From Onchidella celtica (taxonomy: Eukaryota > Mollusca > Gastropoda > Systellommatophora > Onchidiidae), in NCBI GenBank assembly GCA_963931925.1, contig OZ007569.1, positions 7,165,957 through 7,229,956 of the forward strand: DNA of 64,000 nucleotides. The letters are read 5' to 3'. The position numbers and the translations under genes were made by a program. Shown piece by piece: positions 1 to 12,231 of the stretch. Position 1 is the stretch's first letter; each line of letters begins with the position of its first letter. The notes under the pieces are model-generated. The model was not told where the DNA came from, did not search any database, and saw only the letters and a program-made list of their open reading frames with translations.

Positions 1-136
1 CTGCGCATTTGATAGCTACCGCAGTTCGCCGATATCAGCAAATCTTTGCCACGCAACTACTCCACACAACCGTGATATTTAAGGAACGGTTGACAAAATG
101 CCGTTAATTAAAAGAAAAGGGGACATAATTGCATTA

Positions 137-142
137 TTTATT
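137..142 (-). other. Polyadenylation signal for the NEPRO-like gene
   Basis: On the minus strand AATAAA lies about 155 bases past the TGA stop at 297. It is the nearest canonical signal downstream of the last exon. Confidence 0.45.
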
Positions 143-296
143 GGACACTTCCCATTATGGTGATGTTTGATCCCCCCACCGCTTTTTTTTCTCTTCCACT
201 ACTAATCTGCCATTTCGACTTTCTCTTTACTCGACACAAGTCAGACGGTCCCACTGATGTCGAGATATTAGGATTGCACTGTAACATTAACAGTTG

Positions 297-3200
297 TCAG
301 TGAAAGTTTACACCCTGTTTCATTTTTTTCTTCCTTTTCTCCTTTCCTTTGCCTTTAACTGCAGTGTCAGTGTGTCCTTTTCTACCACTTGACTGCATCA
401 TCCCCTGAACAAAGTGTCTCTGCTTGCCAGAGAAATCTTTCAATTTTGCCTTCTTTTTCTTTGAGATAGGTTTCTGAATTGTTTTTTCAGAAACTGACTT
501 TGGCACATGCATTTGATTTTCATCTTGAGCTAATAATGTAACTTTTTTCTTCCTTTTCTTCTTAATTTTACCAACACTGGGTTGCGTGTCTGGACCAGCA
601 GTGTCAGAACCAACACCCATCACTTCAGGCTCAAAAGCTTTCTTTTTCTTCTCCTTGTTGACAGCTTTTTCACTTCCTGCTCGAGGTTGTTTCACTGCTT
701 TCAACCTGCCTTTCCATTTTTTCTTCTTTGTAGCTTTTGTTAGTGACACTAAGGGATCAGTGAAAGTTTTCCCTTCAGGTAATGCCCGTAGATCTGCAGC
801 TCCATTAGACGCTGCCTGGTCTTTGCTGATCTGTTTTTTCTTCTTCTTTCTCCTAATCTGTGAATCACTCATGTCTCGTTTTCTCTTCCTTCTTGTGACA
901 ACAGGCGAGGCAAAGATTTCTGTCCTTTTGACAGCCACTGGAATGGAGAAAAATGGAAGAAAAAAATTAAAATATTGATGATGTAAATAAATCTCACATG
1001 CAAATTCAAAGAATAAAGCATTTTTTTTGTACATGTTTCTAAATAAAAGAATGTTCTCACTAAAAATAACATATATTCAATTATTTTTCAGAAAATTCTT
1101 TGAACTTTTATAGCTTGTAATATTTACATAAATCTGTTATAAGTACATGTAAATCATATCTATTATAAGATGACATTCCTGGAAAAGTCTGAAACAATGA
1201 AACAAATCAAGCCAATTAATAAGGCTGATCAATATACAGTACATTGTTCATCACGACAGTGACATATTATTGCCGGTTCTGTGCTGTCACCTAACAAATT
1301 CATTTTCCTAAAAACACTTACTTCCTAAATCTTCCTCCATGGAAGTGCTCAGAACTGTGTTCTCATTGCCTCCCAACTCTTCATTTTCTCCTTCCTCCAT
1401 TCTCCTGATTTTCCCTTGGATTTTACTTGCATCAGAAGACAGCCTGGTCATACACAGACAAAAGAAAAAACATGACACTTACATGAACACAAAACTAATT
1501 CATTAAAAAGACCAGTGAGAAGTTCCATGAAATTTTAACAAGGCATACTTTGAATAATCAAATATTCATGTACATCAATACAATATTTCACAGTAATTAT
1601 AGCACTGAAGTTGATATTGGCCCAGTGTTTTTCACCTTATGATTGTGAATGCTATGTCTACCTGTTTGAATTCACAATGCATCTGTGAGTAACTTACTGT
1701 GATTGTTCCTTATCTTTTATACTTACTGTACAGCCATGACAAATCAACATCAGGAAATACATTTGAGTTCACACTGAGGAACAGGAAATAAATTTTGCAC
1801 AATGACACATGTAAGATTACTATTACCGGCTCTATTGTTTTCCTTCCCAGCCTGTCTTGACAAAAGCTGTCAAATTTTCAATACTTAATATTTTGTATTA
1901 TCCACACACAGCATTTTGGGGCAAGGGGAGTTCTGGCTGGAGAGTTCCTGGGTCTCACTCATGCACATAATTCGTCGCTGGTACAGCATAGGGGCGCATT
2001 AGGCAAAACCTAGTTTTGAGCCACGGCGCTTTGAAACTTTGCGAGTCTTAAAATTGTGGTAGCTCACTTATTTCTGGCTCGATCCGAATAGTTTTTGCTG
2101 TTGTGGTGTCTGTGGCAGCTCAACTATTACACTGATATCTTGTTTTTGTGATTTTATTAGTATATAGGCCAGTAGATAGGCTGTGCCCCTATGCCATAGC
2201 ACGTTTTGGCATGGTGGTCCCGATGCGGCCCGTGACAGCCCGATGCACCCCTATGACATGCCACAAATGGGCTCTATTTGCAGGTTACGTCCATACGCAG
2301 TGGAAATAATAATACAGTGCACTCTCCCGATTACGACATCTCCGAATAACGACATTCTCCCGATAACGACATTGACCCCCGGTCCCGATTTTTTTACTAT
2401 ATGTTATTAGTAATAAAACTCTCTAAATAGCGACATACTTTTTAGACCACTCTCCGGATAACGACATTGAGTTAGCAATAATCGGCTGTGACTTTGCTGG
2501 ATACAAAAATAAAAATAGCTAAAATATTGTTTCCGGTCAGTTTCATTTCATTCTCTGAGCCAATAAAAACACTTCTTTTCCGACCAATGAAATGTCCTAC
2601 CAGAGGCACCTCATAGCCAATGAGATCGCTTTGTTATCGGCCAATGAGATCGCTTTGTTATCGGCCAATGAAAACACACCTGTGTCTATTGTCGTCGGAA
2701 CAAAAAGGGTGACGCGCATTAAATGAGTCAGTCATCACATCGCTGACCGCTGAATCGCCGGATAAACAACAGAGGGAAAATGACACACAAAAAACAACAA
2801 CAACAAAAAAAACAAACAAACAAAAAAAACAAAACAACACACACACACACTTCGTGTATTTTACATGTTTGGAAAGTCCGATCACTGATCACCCACTATG
2901 GTTGGTACGTTACATTCTAAGGGTCTAACCACACCCCTTTTTCCGCTATCTTGAAAATCTCCGAATAACGACATGTTCCCGATAACGACATGCACCTCTG
3001 GTCCCGAGCCATGTCGTTATCGGGAGAGTGCACTGTAGTAAAATACTGACAGAATGTATTCTGAATTTAACTTATGGTACACAACCAACCTCGATAGCAA
3101 GGAAAAGAACAGAGAAAAGCAACATCTCGCACTGGAAGCATAAAGGAAAGGTCGGAACAAAAAGTTTACAAGAATAAACCAACTTTATTAATAAAAAAAA

Positions 3201-6200
3201 AAATTTGCATGCCATTATAATAAAGGTGTGACAGTAATTTCAGAACTAATTGCATGTATCAAAATGCGATGATAACTAAGGTGACATAAGTAAAGTGACA
3301 TGAACATAAAATAAATATGACATAATGACACAATGACAGTGACAACAAATCATAACTTATGGTGACACTGACAATGAATGCAGTGTAGATTACATTATTT
3401 ATTACACGTTTCTTTTAAATACTGGTCTGTAAAAAGGCATAGAGGTGCAGTTTTAATGAAGACCACAACAACTTGACAGTGTAATTGATATTAACAGATA
3501 CATAGCGCTTCTATGAAAAGGCCATGCTGGTTCCTGGCACAATATTATTAGTGCAACAAGTGAAATTAAAGGCATAAGCCCGACCATAAGGCTTTATGGG
3601 GTGATAGTCATAATGAAGATTACGAGGATGGTGATTGTAATCTCATCTCTTGCTAATCCTTTGAACTGGGAAGCAGTTAATAATGAAAGAAACTTTAAAA
3701 GAAAATATGTATAAAAGCAGTACCGACAAGGATGATTATGCTGATCCTGATGATGACATAGAGGTAATGATGATGCCTAAAGGCGATGGTTGTCATTGCA
3801 AATCCATTGCATTGAAGAGTGCAATAGTGGATACTTTAAATAATAAAACATAATCATAAAAGTATGGCACAAACAATGATGCTAACTTCAATGCTGAAGA
3901 TGGTAATAGTGGTGATGATGATGATGATGACTGCGATGATAATGATGATAATAGCCTGTATTGCAAATGGGTTGCTCTGTAGAGTGGCAACAATAGTTAA
4001 GATATTAAAGACATATTATTTTAAGACATGAAATGCTAACAGAGTTAATTCAGTGACAATGGTGCTTAATGTTCATTATTTTGTTGCTGACGATGGTAGT
4101 GTGATTTTTGCTTCTCAGTCGTGAGGTAAAGACAGGGAGAATCGTTTATGATCTGGATTGCTTATAACTGGGGTAGGTCCATTGCACAGTGCAGCAATAT
4201 CCTCATTATTTGCCTTTGGAGATCTTAGGAGAAGCCTCCACCAATAAAGTTGGTGCGACCTCGGTTTCCTTCTCGGTGGCAAGGTAATTGTGCCGAATTT
4301 TACCCAGAATGTCCTTTCTGGTCTTTATTTGCATGAAATCGGGCCAGGATATTGGCATCCCCTCATCTGATCATCTAACACCCAAAACCCCAGATGTACC
4401 AGAAGTGGCCTTCCAGTCTATGATATCATTAGTGTGAATTTCATTCACTATGTATGGTTTCTTGAATGCATCAAATTTTTTTCATGCTGACCAGTTCAGA
4501 GAGCACCATAATACTTTCAATTCTCTTATAAGCAGCTTCCACAACAGAATGCATTGAATCTCCCTCACTTTGGCCATGATTTTTTTCGAAAAAGTGCATG
4601 GTCACAGACTGCAGAGATAGGGATGATTTCAGGAATGTACGAATCATGACTGGTAGAATAGAAGTTTTATTTTATCCAACGCAGCCATCTGAAAACAAAG
4701 CCAATTGTTCTGTACCCGCAGCATCCTCATCTTTCAAATACCGCTAGAGACAAGAGCCAATCTCATTTGCCCCCCTCCCACCTAGGCTCTCATTCCAAAC
4801 AAAGCAGTAACCTTGTCCTGACATTGTCTCAAACACTGTGAAGTTGTAGCTAGCAAGCTGTCGCTTGTAAAATATAATGGGGATTGACCACCAAATATGG
4901 TAATCTTTTAGACAGGATGGGGATGCCATATTGAAAATGACAACACAGACGCCAGTTTTCAACAGTAATTTGACTTCATACATGTACCGCATTTTTTTCT
5001 TGGCGTCAGTACTACAGTTAGCAACAATAACAATAATTTATTTAGCTCAAGTAACAAAACATGGTTATATAACTATAAGAGCAAACCATACGGTATTAAA
5101 TCTTCTCCTTTGCTCCTACTCTCACACTCACATTCATACAATGGCATGTGGCTAGATATCTGCTCCTTTTGAAGTTCATGGCCGGTTAGATAATCCGACT
5201 TCAAAAGCTGTCTCCCCGCTTGTGCGAAGAAAACAATAGGCAAGAGCCAACAAGGACACCCTCTCCCGAGCGCAGCTGGATTAGTCGGAGATAAACGATT
5301 GTATGACGCCTCGCACCAGGTGTACGACTTGGTATAGCATATCTGATGCGCCCCTATGCCATACCACAAGATGACCGGAGGATAGGATACGTCCTTTACA
5401 TAGTTGCTGTAATTCTAAAACTACTTTTTTTTGTGCAAAACCATTTATGCACAATAAAGATCTCACAATATACATCATAAAGATGTAAAAATGTAAAAAC
5501 CCTTATTTTAGTCGATGAGCCCCGATACCATACCAGCGACGAATTGTTCATTTTTATTGTGCAAAACAGTTGCTTATTAATTAGATGACAGAAAATTTGT
5601 CTCACCTCATTTCAAGTTCTGTGTTGCTCTTTCCATTAGCAGTATACTGTACTTTAAATGGCAGCTCAGGATCATTCTTGAACATGAAAAAGAACCAATA
5701 AAACAAATGTAAGTAACTTGAGAGTACATTTCAAAATCAACTTACTGAAAAGGCTATCGAACAAATTTACACCATCTATTCTATACATTGGGTTACCCTG
5801 ATATGAGAGATAACTGATGTAAACTGGTCCACATGGGCTCATCACAATTACATTGGTCTTCAATCTGTGTGGCAGTGAATGTGTCTACAACCTGACAGCA
5901 ACTTCAAACCGCTGTAATTATGCTAAAATGACTTCTTTGGCTAGAAATTTCATGACTTTTCCTAAATTTCATTTATCATAGACCTATAAAAAAACCCAAC
6001 AACAATGAATTCCACTAATCAGTTACAGTGCACTCTCCCGATAACGACATGGCTCGGGACCAGAGGTGCATGTCGTTATCGGGAACATGTCGTTATTCGG
6101 AGATTTTCAAGATGGCGGAAAAAGGGGTGTGGTTAGACCCTTAGAATGTAACGTACCAACCATAGTGGGTGATCAGTGATCGGACTTTCCAAACATGTAA

Positions 6201-9200
6201 AATACACGAAGTGTGTGTGTGTGTTGTGTGTGTTGTTTTGTTTTTTTTGTTTGGTTTTTTTTTTGTTGTTGTTTTTTGTGTGTCATTTTCCCTCTGTCGA
6301 CATCTTGGGGTGCGTTATTGTTCTCGGGTGAATACAATCGATTCAGCGGTCAGCGATGTGATGACTGACTCATTTAATGCGCGTCACCCTTTTTGTTCCG
6401 ACGACAATAGACACAGGTGTGTTTTCATTGGCTGATAACAAAGCGATCTCATTGGCTATGAGGTGCCTCTGGTAGGACATTTCATTGGTCGGAAAAGAAG
6501 TGTTTTTATTGGCTCAGAGAATGAAATGAAACTGACCGGAAACAATATTTTAGCTATTTTTATTTTTGTATCTAGCAAAGTCACAGCCGATTATTGCTAA
6601 CTCAATGTCGTTATCCGGAGAGTGGTCTAAAAAGTATGTCGCTATTTAGAGAGTTTTATTACTAATAACATATAGTAAAAAAATCGGGACCGTGGGTCAA
6701 TGTCGTTATTCGGAGATGTCGTAATCGGGAGAGTGCACTGTACTAAATGACCACTCAGTTCTGACCCAGTTCAATCATGATTCATTGTTTGAGTCATATA
6801 AGATGTGATCAGTATATAAGATGTGATCAGTTACCACTAAGTGCCACTGGTGATAATTTAAGACCTGATCACCAGAAAATTTAACTAAACTTGTTCACCG
6901 CCCGATGGATTAAGTTTGTGTCAGATCACATCAGTGATGATCAGTAGCCATGAAATGTTAACACACCGTCAATAGCTGTTGGCCAAAAAAAAAAAATGCA
7001 ATCTTGGGAGTCTAGCTCTATGTGAGTGACTGGGTCTGTAAGCTAAAACCACAGGGGTTAGATATGGGCTTATAATTAACTACATTCAACACTTTTAGAC
7101 GGCCATTTTTGTTCTCCTAGAATAAATTATTATGCTGATGACTTGTTAAAACAAGAAAACTGCATTATTAATTGTCTGCAGCATTACATGCACTTAAACT
7201 CCGCTAAAAACATCTATAGAAATTCTTTAGCAATGATTACACAAGAAATGATGCCTACTAATTATACTTTAAAGTTGGTGTGCCAATAATGGCATACCTA
7301 CCCAGTCTGATGGTGTTCTTTCAACATTTTCTTTCACTGGTCGGACCTCATGGTAGAGTGAACGCATGTTATCCGCTAAGCTTTTTGAAAGCATCCTTGG
7401 AGTGAAAAGAAGAAATTGACAGGCTTTCAGGAAATGCATGATATTAAGAAAGGATCAGACATATCATCTGTGAGATAAAACCAGATATAAAGTATGGCAC
7501 TATTTAGCAGAGACAGACACTGGGCATTGATACATGTACTTCTGCCATTTATGTGACAGCATACTTGTAAAGATCTCTACTTGTTTGTGATGGCAGAAAT
7601 GAACACTCATCTTTTAACCCTTCTGGTACAATGCTAAATTTAGCCACCTGTAACTCTTCTACCTTGCACAATGTTCCCATCCAATTTATTCTCTGCATTT
7701 TTCATATTTTGACATATTTTCAAAACAAATTTCAAAAGCCCTCATCTCAGTTTTACTTGGTCTAATGCCATGTCAGGAAAAGCCAATTGATGAAGCCACT
7801 GGTAATAGATGCTGTGTTAGAAATATGTGTGAATGGTTGTGGGAGGGTTAAGTGGGGTCAATTTCACGAAACAGTGTATTTCTCTTTTTCCACCATAACC
7901 ATCACCTCTGTGACTGGTTAATATTTTTGTTCTCACGACATTGAGCTCATTTCATCTCTCACCTTGATACTGTACATTAGCTTACCAAATCATGAAATAG
8001 GCCTATATATATATATCAAAATAACAAGGCAACAAAAAAAAGCTGGATCAAAAGGTGAAATACCGTGTCAAAACAAGAGTTTATTTTGATGATCTGTCTA
8101 TCAACAACAGAGATCCTCTTATAAGTTAAGGATGATCTGAACTCTTACCAAATTCGTGCAGTGATGCCCATGAAGACAAGCATCTGAGGGATCAAAATTC
8201 CTGTGGCCAACTGACAGCTGAGATGTCTGTGTTATAAGTTAAAGATTACATTAAAAACAACAAATGAAAACACTCATGAAGAATGAAAGGAGATGAAGTC
8301 TTACAACCTTTGCAAATTTTGAACCTTGCAACATTAAAAATATCATCCACAAGCCTTTATAAAAATGCTCATGCCATTCTTATGGTCTAATGATAACTGT
8401 CAGTGCTGTGGCGAAATGGTTAATGTTAAGTAATGAGGGTTTGAAACATATTTATGCGAAATTCAACATGCAGCTAAAGCCAGTGCGGATACCAATAAAG
8501 AAAGGCGAAAACTCTCTGCAGATGCTCAACACTGAGCTTTGTTGGACCTCGGTGCTATGGAGGGCATTCAGTATGGAGCTGGTGAATTTTAGGTCAGTCC
8601 ACTAGGATTCATAATGAAGAATTTTCATTTATGTGTAGCTGATAACTATATTATCTTTCTGTAATTCAGTTTATTGCATTATGATAACACTTTCCAAACT
8701 TAGCATATTTTCAACTTTCCGGGTCGTTGTTCTTAAAATTTCATTTTTATCAAGTTTTAGGCCTTTAGATGATTCAATTCAGACACTTGTCAAGCAATTT
8801 TGCTCAAATTTGTGCGAACAGTTCTTATGTAGTAAACAGAGTTTTTATGCATTAAGAAAAGGATTTGTGCATATTTAAAGTTTTTTTTGTTTGTTTTTTT
8901 TAACCCCACTCCCCTTAACTTTCCAAAAATATCAGTCCTGTCACTATTTCCGGGATATTTCATAAAATATGCAACATACCTGATAGTGAATATATAAAAC
9001 TTGTCAAATGGTAATGTTCTTTCTTCCCTGTGAATTTGAAGGCTTTGTGTGCACTGGTTTTATTATTATATATATTAATTAAAATTTGATTTTTTGTAAA
9101 AGCATTATTCCTGCACTTTTTCCACAATAGCGGACCGTATGAGCTTGTACTGATGTCGGATATGTTAAATCTGTTTCTTTTACCTTGTTATTATAAGGGT

Positions 9201-11874
9201 GTGACTAATGCAGACAAACAATAATTACCAGAAAAAATCAGTCTCTTTTTAGAATTCGCTATATGGGTAGGGTATCCCCTTAATACTGTGCAACAGTAGA
9301 GTGAACATAATCTGTCTCTTTCATTCCAAAGTGGTCAAAATAAATTATACGTTGCTGGAAATTAGTTTTATCTGGTTTTAAACTTCAAGTAATTGCCATA
9401 GTCATAAATAATGCTTTCAGACAATATGATCCTTTGAACACCCTGATAAAAATATATGAAAATGACAAAGTAAAATACATATGTATGAAGACGAAGAATC
9501 ACCTACACTATATTGGATTTTCTCAGGGAATCATGGAAGTTAGACTTATCACTATTCGAAATTTATTCCATGAGAAGTGAAAAAGTCCAAATCAACCTAA
9601 GCCAAAAGAATATCACAGAAAACCCAATAGTCATAGGGTGATGAATGTCATCATATATTTCAATGTTGCAGTGATTGGTACTGTAATCTGTTAAATCGAT
9701 TCAGTTACTGTCTTCCTTGACAAAGGATACTCAAAGGCTACAACACAGTATGTAACTGTCTTTTCAAGGAGCTCTATGTATTGCAATTGCAAGTACAAGA
9801 AATATGACCAGGTCTGCTGAGCTGGAAGATAACTGGATCCTTTTCCTGTCATATCGGCTAAGGCACTGTCAAGATAGAATATAATACAAATGCAGTTAAA
9901 TGTGGTAAAAAGAAGAAAGGTTATACATTGCAAGCCCCATGTTAAGAACAGACAACAATAAAAAAACAAAAAACAAAACAAAACAAGAAACTCTACATGT
10001 ACAACAAACACCAGAAGAATTAAAAATGGAAGGAACAAGCTTTTGGACTTAAGTCCCTTGTCAGGTTAAAAAAACAACAACAAGAAAACTGCAGCAAATG
10101 AAACAATATCTGAAAATGAATGAAAGAAATCAAAACCACTACTCAGTAGTCACTGGTGCAGATTCTTCATCCACCAAAAATCTTGGTGTTCATTCATTCA
10201 TCTAAAATCATTGTAAATCTAATCTTTTTTTATTTAAACAGGATCACAGAATTCAGTTGAAAATTCTGAACTAATCCAAGTACCTCTGAATGTCTTTGTA
10301 CAAATCACTGCCAACTCTGAATAATTTGTCAAAGATGTGGACACGCTTCATGCATGCTTGAACCTGAAACAGTGAAAGTCAAATGGGCAGAAAAAATGAG
10401 GAAATATTAATAAGGTAAAGGTGTTGCATTTCCTAGTTTGTGATGAACATAATGTGTGTGATAAACCATATAATAACCCAGACTGAGCTGCCACAAATGT
10501 TACTTCAAACTTATTACAGGCTGTCTAAAATGTCTGTGATTAGTGTGAACAAGTTTTGCATGCATTAAGTTTGAGACGCTGACCTGTCAAGTACAGTGCA
10601 CTCTCCCGATTACGACATCTCCGAATAACGACATTCTCCCGATAACGACATTGACCCCCGGTCCCGATTTTTTTACTATATGTTATTAGTAATAAAACTC
10701 TCTAAATAGCGACATACTTTTTAGACCACTCTCCGGATAACGACATTGAGTTAGCAATAATCGGCTGTGACTTTGCTAGATACAAAAATAAAAATAGCTA
10801 AAATATTGTTTCCGGTCAGTTTCATTTCATTCTCTGAGCCAATAAAAACACTTCTTTTCCGACCAATGAAATGTCCTACCAGAGGCACCTCATAGCCAAT
10901 GAGATCGCTTTGTTACCGGCCAATGAGATCGCTTTGTTATCGGCCAATGAAAACACACCTGTGTCTATTGTCGTCGGAACAAAAAGGCTGACGCGCATTA
11001 AATGAGTCAGTCATCACATCGCTGACCGCTGAATCGATTGTATTCACCCGAGAACAATAACGCACGACAAGATGTCGACAGCTGCTGTTAAAAAAAGAAA
11101 GATACTGACAATAGATGCCAAGCTGCAAATTCTGGCTGATGTGGACACAAAGACATTAACAAAACAACACACACAACACACACACACACTTCGTGTATTT
11201 TACATGTTTGGAAAGTCCGATCACTGATCACCCACTATGGTTGGTACGTTACATTCTAAGGGTCTAACCACACCCCTTTTTCCGCCATCTTGAAAATCTC
11301 CGAATAACGACATGTTCCCGATAACGACATGCACCTCTGGTCCCGAGCCATGTCGTTATCGGGAGAGTGCACTGTAACAGGCTGCTCATTCCAAGTGAAA
11401 ACTTTAGCAATGGGCCTTGGGCCTATTATTAAACATTGATGACATAGGTTGTAATCTTAATTCTGAAATCACTAGATCCTTTATATCATTGGCCTGCTCA
11501 CCATCTCCCTCATAATGCCATTAATGGTTGCTGAAAGTAAAATTGTGACCTCAATTGTTTGTATCCTGTAATTTCATTGCTTCACTGACTTCACTGCTGT
11601 ATTGTAATGTCATTAAACACCAAGGAGAAAACTACATCATGCAAAGCTATAAGTTCAGGCATTCAGCAATTATTTCTTATTTTTGTACCGGTACATAAAC
11701 GATGCGCACAAAACCTTACTCTTTTCAGCAACTGTATAGATTTTTCCCTCCTCAGCTGTCCAGTTCTTTTGTAGATCATGACTTGTAGGAACTTGAACTC
11801 TGACAGAATCTTTTTGTGTTGTGTTTGACTTAACATCAGAGCAGCAAAAGTATTCTTGAGATTTTCCAGCTTGG
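297..11874 (-). CDS. NEPRO-like nucleolar protein gene, exons 2-9 (5' end unresolved)
   Basis: Eight exons chain with agreeing phases and GT-AG sites: 11720-11874, 10284-10363, 9709-9865, 8149-8210, 7302-7395, 5606-5676, 1322-1443 and 297-937 (TGA at 297-299). The product begins with a helical segment (LSEFKFLQVMIYKRTGQLRR). Helical, partly hydrophobic exons follow, including LATGILIPQMLVFMGITARI and MLSKSLADNMRSLYHEVRPV. It ends in about 200 residues packed with KKKK and KRKK runs, as expected of a nucleolar protein. The order of a helical N-terminal half, a hydrophobic ARIW segment and a basic tail resembles the nucleolus and neural progenitor protein family (NEPRO, DUF4477), which acts in the nucleolus and is related to an RNase MRP-associated yeast protein. 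That name is an inference from remembered family features. The exon structure is read directly. At 8210 an acceptor at 8226 is an alternative. The introns carry three pogo-like elements and one larger transposon. Confidence 0.72.
2315..3035 (+). mobile_element. pogo/Tigger-like non-autonomous element, copy 1
   Basis: A 721-bp element with inverted ends CAGTGCACTCTCCCGAT and TA on both sides (2313-2314 and 3036-3037). Several near-copies of CGATAACGACAT lie just inside each end, probably transposase binding sites. It is nearly the same as the copies at 6026-6740 (inverted) and 10594-11374. The interior lacks transposase coding. TA duplication and CAGT termini fit Tc1/mariner-pogo elements. It is nested in the larger inverted-repeat transposon. 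Confidence 0.85.
4190..4990 (-). pseudogene. Decayed transposase-like gene, uncharacterised family (copy A)
   Basis: Minus-strand reading gives fragments in order: KRQLASYNFTVFETMSGQGY then CFVWNES and GGRGANEIGSCL (from about 4870 to 4747), LALFSDGCVG (about 4700), then a stop. It continues as FFEKNHGQSEGDSMHSVVEA (about 4600-4545). Further down, only scraps interrupted by stops remain. The blocks Y-NFT, FSDGC and H-Q-EGDSMH are ones I recognise from a widespread but unnamed metazoan transposase-like family. They also match the relic at 31283-32640 in order. The spaced Asp residues (SDG, GDS) followed by Glu suggest a DDE-type nuclease, which is an inference. Clearly non-functional. Confidence 0.65.
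6026..6740 (-). mobile_element. pogo/Tigger-like non-autonomous element, copy 2
   Basis: Inverted copy of the 2315-3035 element, 715 bp, with TA on both sides and the same CAGTGCACTCTCCCGATAAC end. On its minus strand the transposase ATG and next two codons (M-S-T) survive near 6297-6302. A deletion then joins them directly to a short tail with a stop (ATGTCGACAGAGGGAAAATGA region, seven codons). It lies in an intron of the NEPRO-like gene. Confidence 0.85.
7614..7851. mobile_element. Possible short TTAA-flanked element
   Basis: TTAACCCTTC at the left and GAGGGTTAA at the right define a 238-bp unit with a TTAA at each end. Only about six bases of inverted repeat match beyond the TTAA, so this could be chance. 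It is listed because stronger TTAA-bounded elements occur elsewhere in the window. Confidence 0.25.
9890..10045 (-). repeat. Dispersed repeat of the GGGCTTTGCA...ACAACTTTTTC family
   Basis: The minus strand reads GGACTTAAGTCCAAAAGCTTG, then TTTTTAATTCTT, then GGGGCTTGCAATGTATAACC, then TTTCTTCTTTTTACCACATT. The same ordered blocks occur at 26285-26445 and, partly, at 50180-50295, 54985-55095, 19470-19575 and 45514-45690. It looks like the 3' end of a retroelement or the end of a transposon. Type unknown. Confidence 0.5.
10594..11374 (+). mobile_element. pogo/Tigger-like element, copy 3, with transposase start
   Basis: 781-bp copy with TA on both sides and the same ends as the other two copies. 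It keeps about 90 bases of coding from the ATG at 11072: MSTAAVKKRKILTIDAKLQI followed by LADVDTKTLTK. This is a start typical of the CENP-B N-terminal (psq-like) helix-turn-helix of pogo transposases. The frame then runs into the element's CA-rich 3' part. This copy identifies the family for all three. Confidence 0.85.
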
Positions 11875-12115
11875 CTGTAATGAAAAACGGTAACAAATAA
11901 TTCAAATATATTGTACATGCCAAAGTTCAATCTGCAATGACAACTTAAGACTATGAAACATAGCTTTACCACTGAGCCCCCTTTATTTTACACACAAGGA
12001 AGAGACCAACAGCCAATATATATATTTCTAGGATGTCATAGTTTTACATGGACTACCAAATCAAAAAGTTTTTGGTTAAGGGGGACAGAGCGGTTGATCT
12101 GCCTGAAATTTTTAC

Positions 12116-12231
12116 AGCATTGTTAATTTTGCTGCTTTCTCTACGGTATCCATTATTTTTTCATTTTGGCTTGCCCGAAGTGAGCTTGGTGGAGGAAACT
12201 CCTGGCACATACTTCCACATACCAAATTCAT
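12116..12231 (-). CDS. Candidate first coding exon of the NEPRO-like gene
   Basis: An ATG at 12231-12229 opens a 38-codon frame containing EFPPPSSLRASQNEKIMDTV, followed by a possible donor (GTAAAA at 12115). A Pro-rich start followed by a helix is plausible for a NEPRO-like N-terminus. However, it ends in phase 2, while the exon at 11874 needs phase 1, so the join is not in frame as written. Either the true first exon is elsewhere or there is a one-base error or indel. Confidence 0.25.

Larger units (their letters stand above)
1969..5545. mobile_element. DNA transposon with about 35-bp inverted ends and a decayed transposase-like gene
   Basis: The left end (AATTCGTCGCTGGTA at 1969) recurs inverted at 5531-5545 (TACCAGCGACGAATT). 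The similarity continues inward through a CATAGGGGCGCAT-like block on both sides. The same GCCCCTATGCCATA motif recurs just inside the ends, at about 2187 and 5348, as subterminal repeats would. Both ends abut AATT, a possible 4-bp target duplication or part of the terminus. Inside lies a broken minus-strand coding relic (4190-4990), listed separately. A pogo-like element (2315-3035) is nested within it. The whole element sits in an intron of the NEPRO-like gene. Superfamily not recognised. Confidence 0.6.

Noticed and set aside
586..978. 130-residue plus-strand frame rich in Phe
   Set aside because: It is the antisense of the lysine-rich last exon of the NEPRO-like gene: AAA/AAG codons read as TTT/CTT.
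2183..3040. Short frames in the pogo-like element, including a Phe-rich one at 2658-2885
   Set aside because: They lie in non-coding parts of the element. A similar Phe-rich frame appears in another copy because of the (GT/TTG)n tract, not because of protein conservation.
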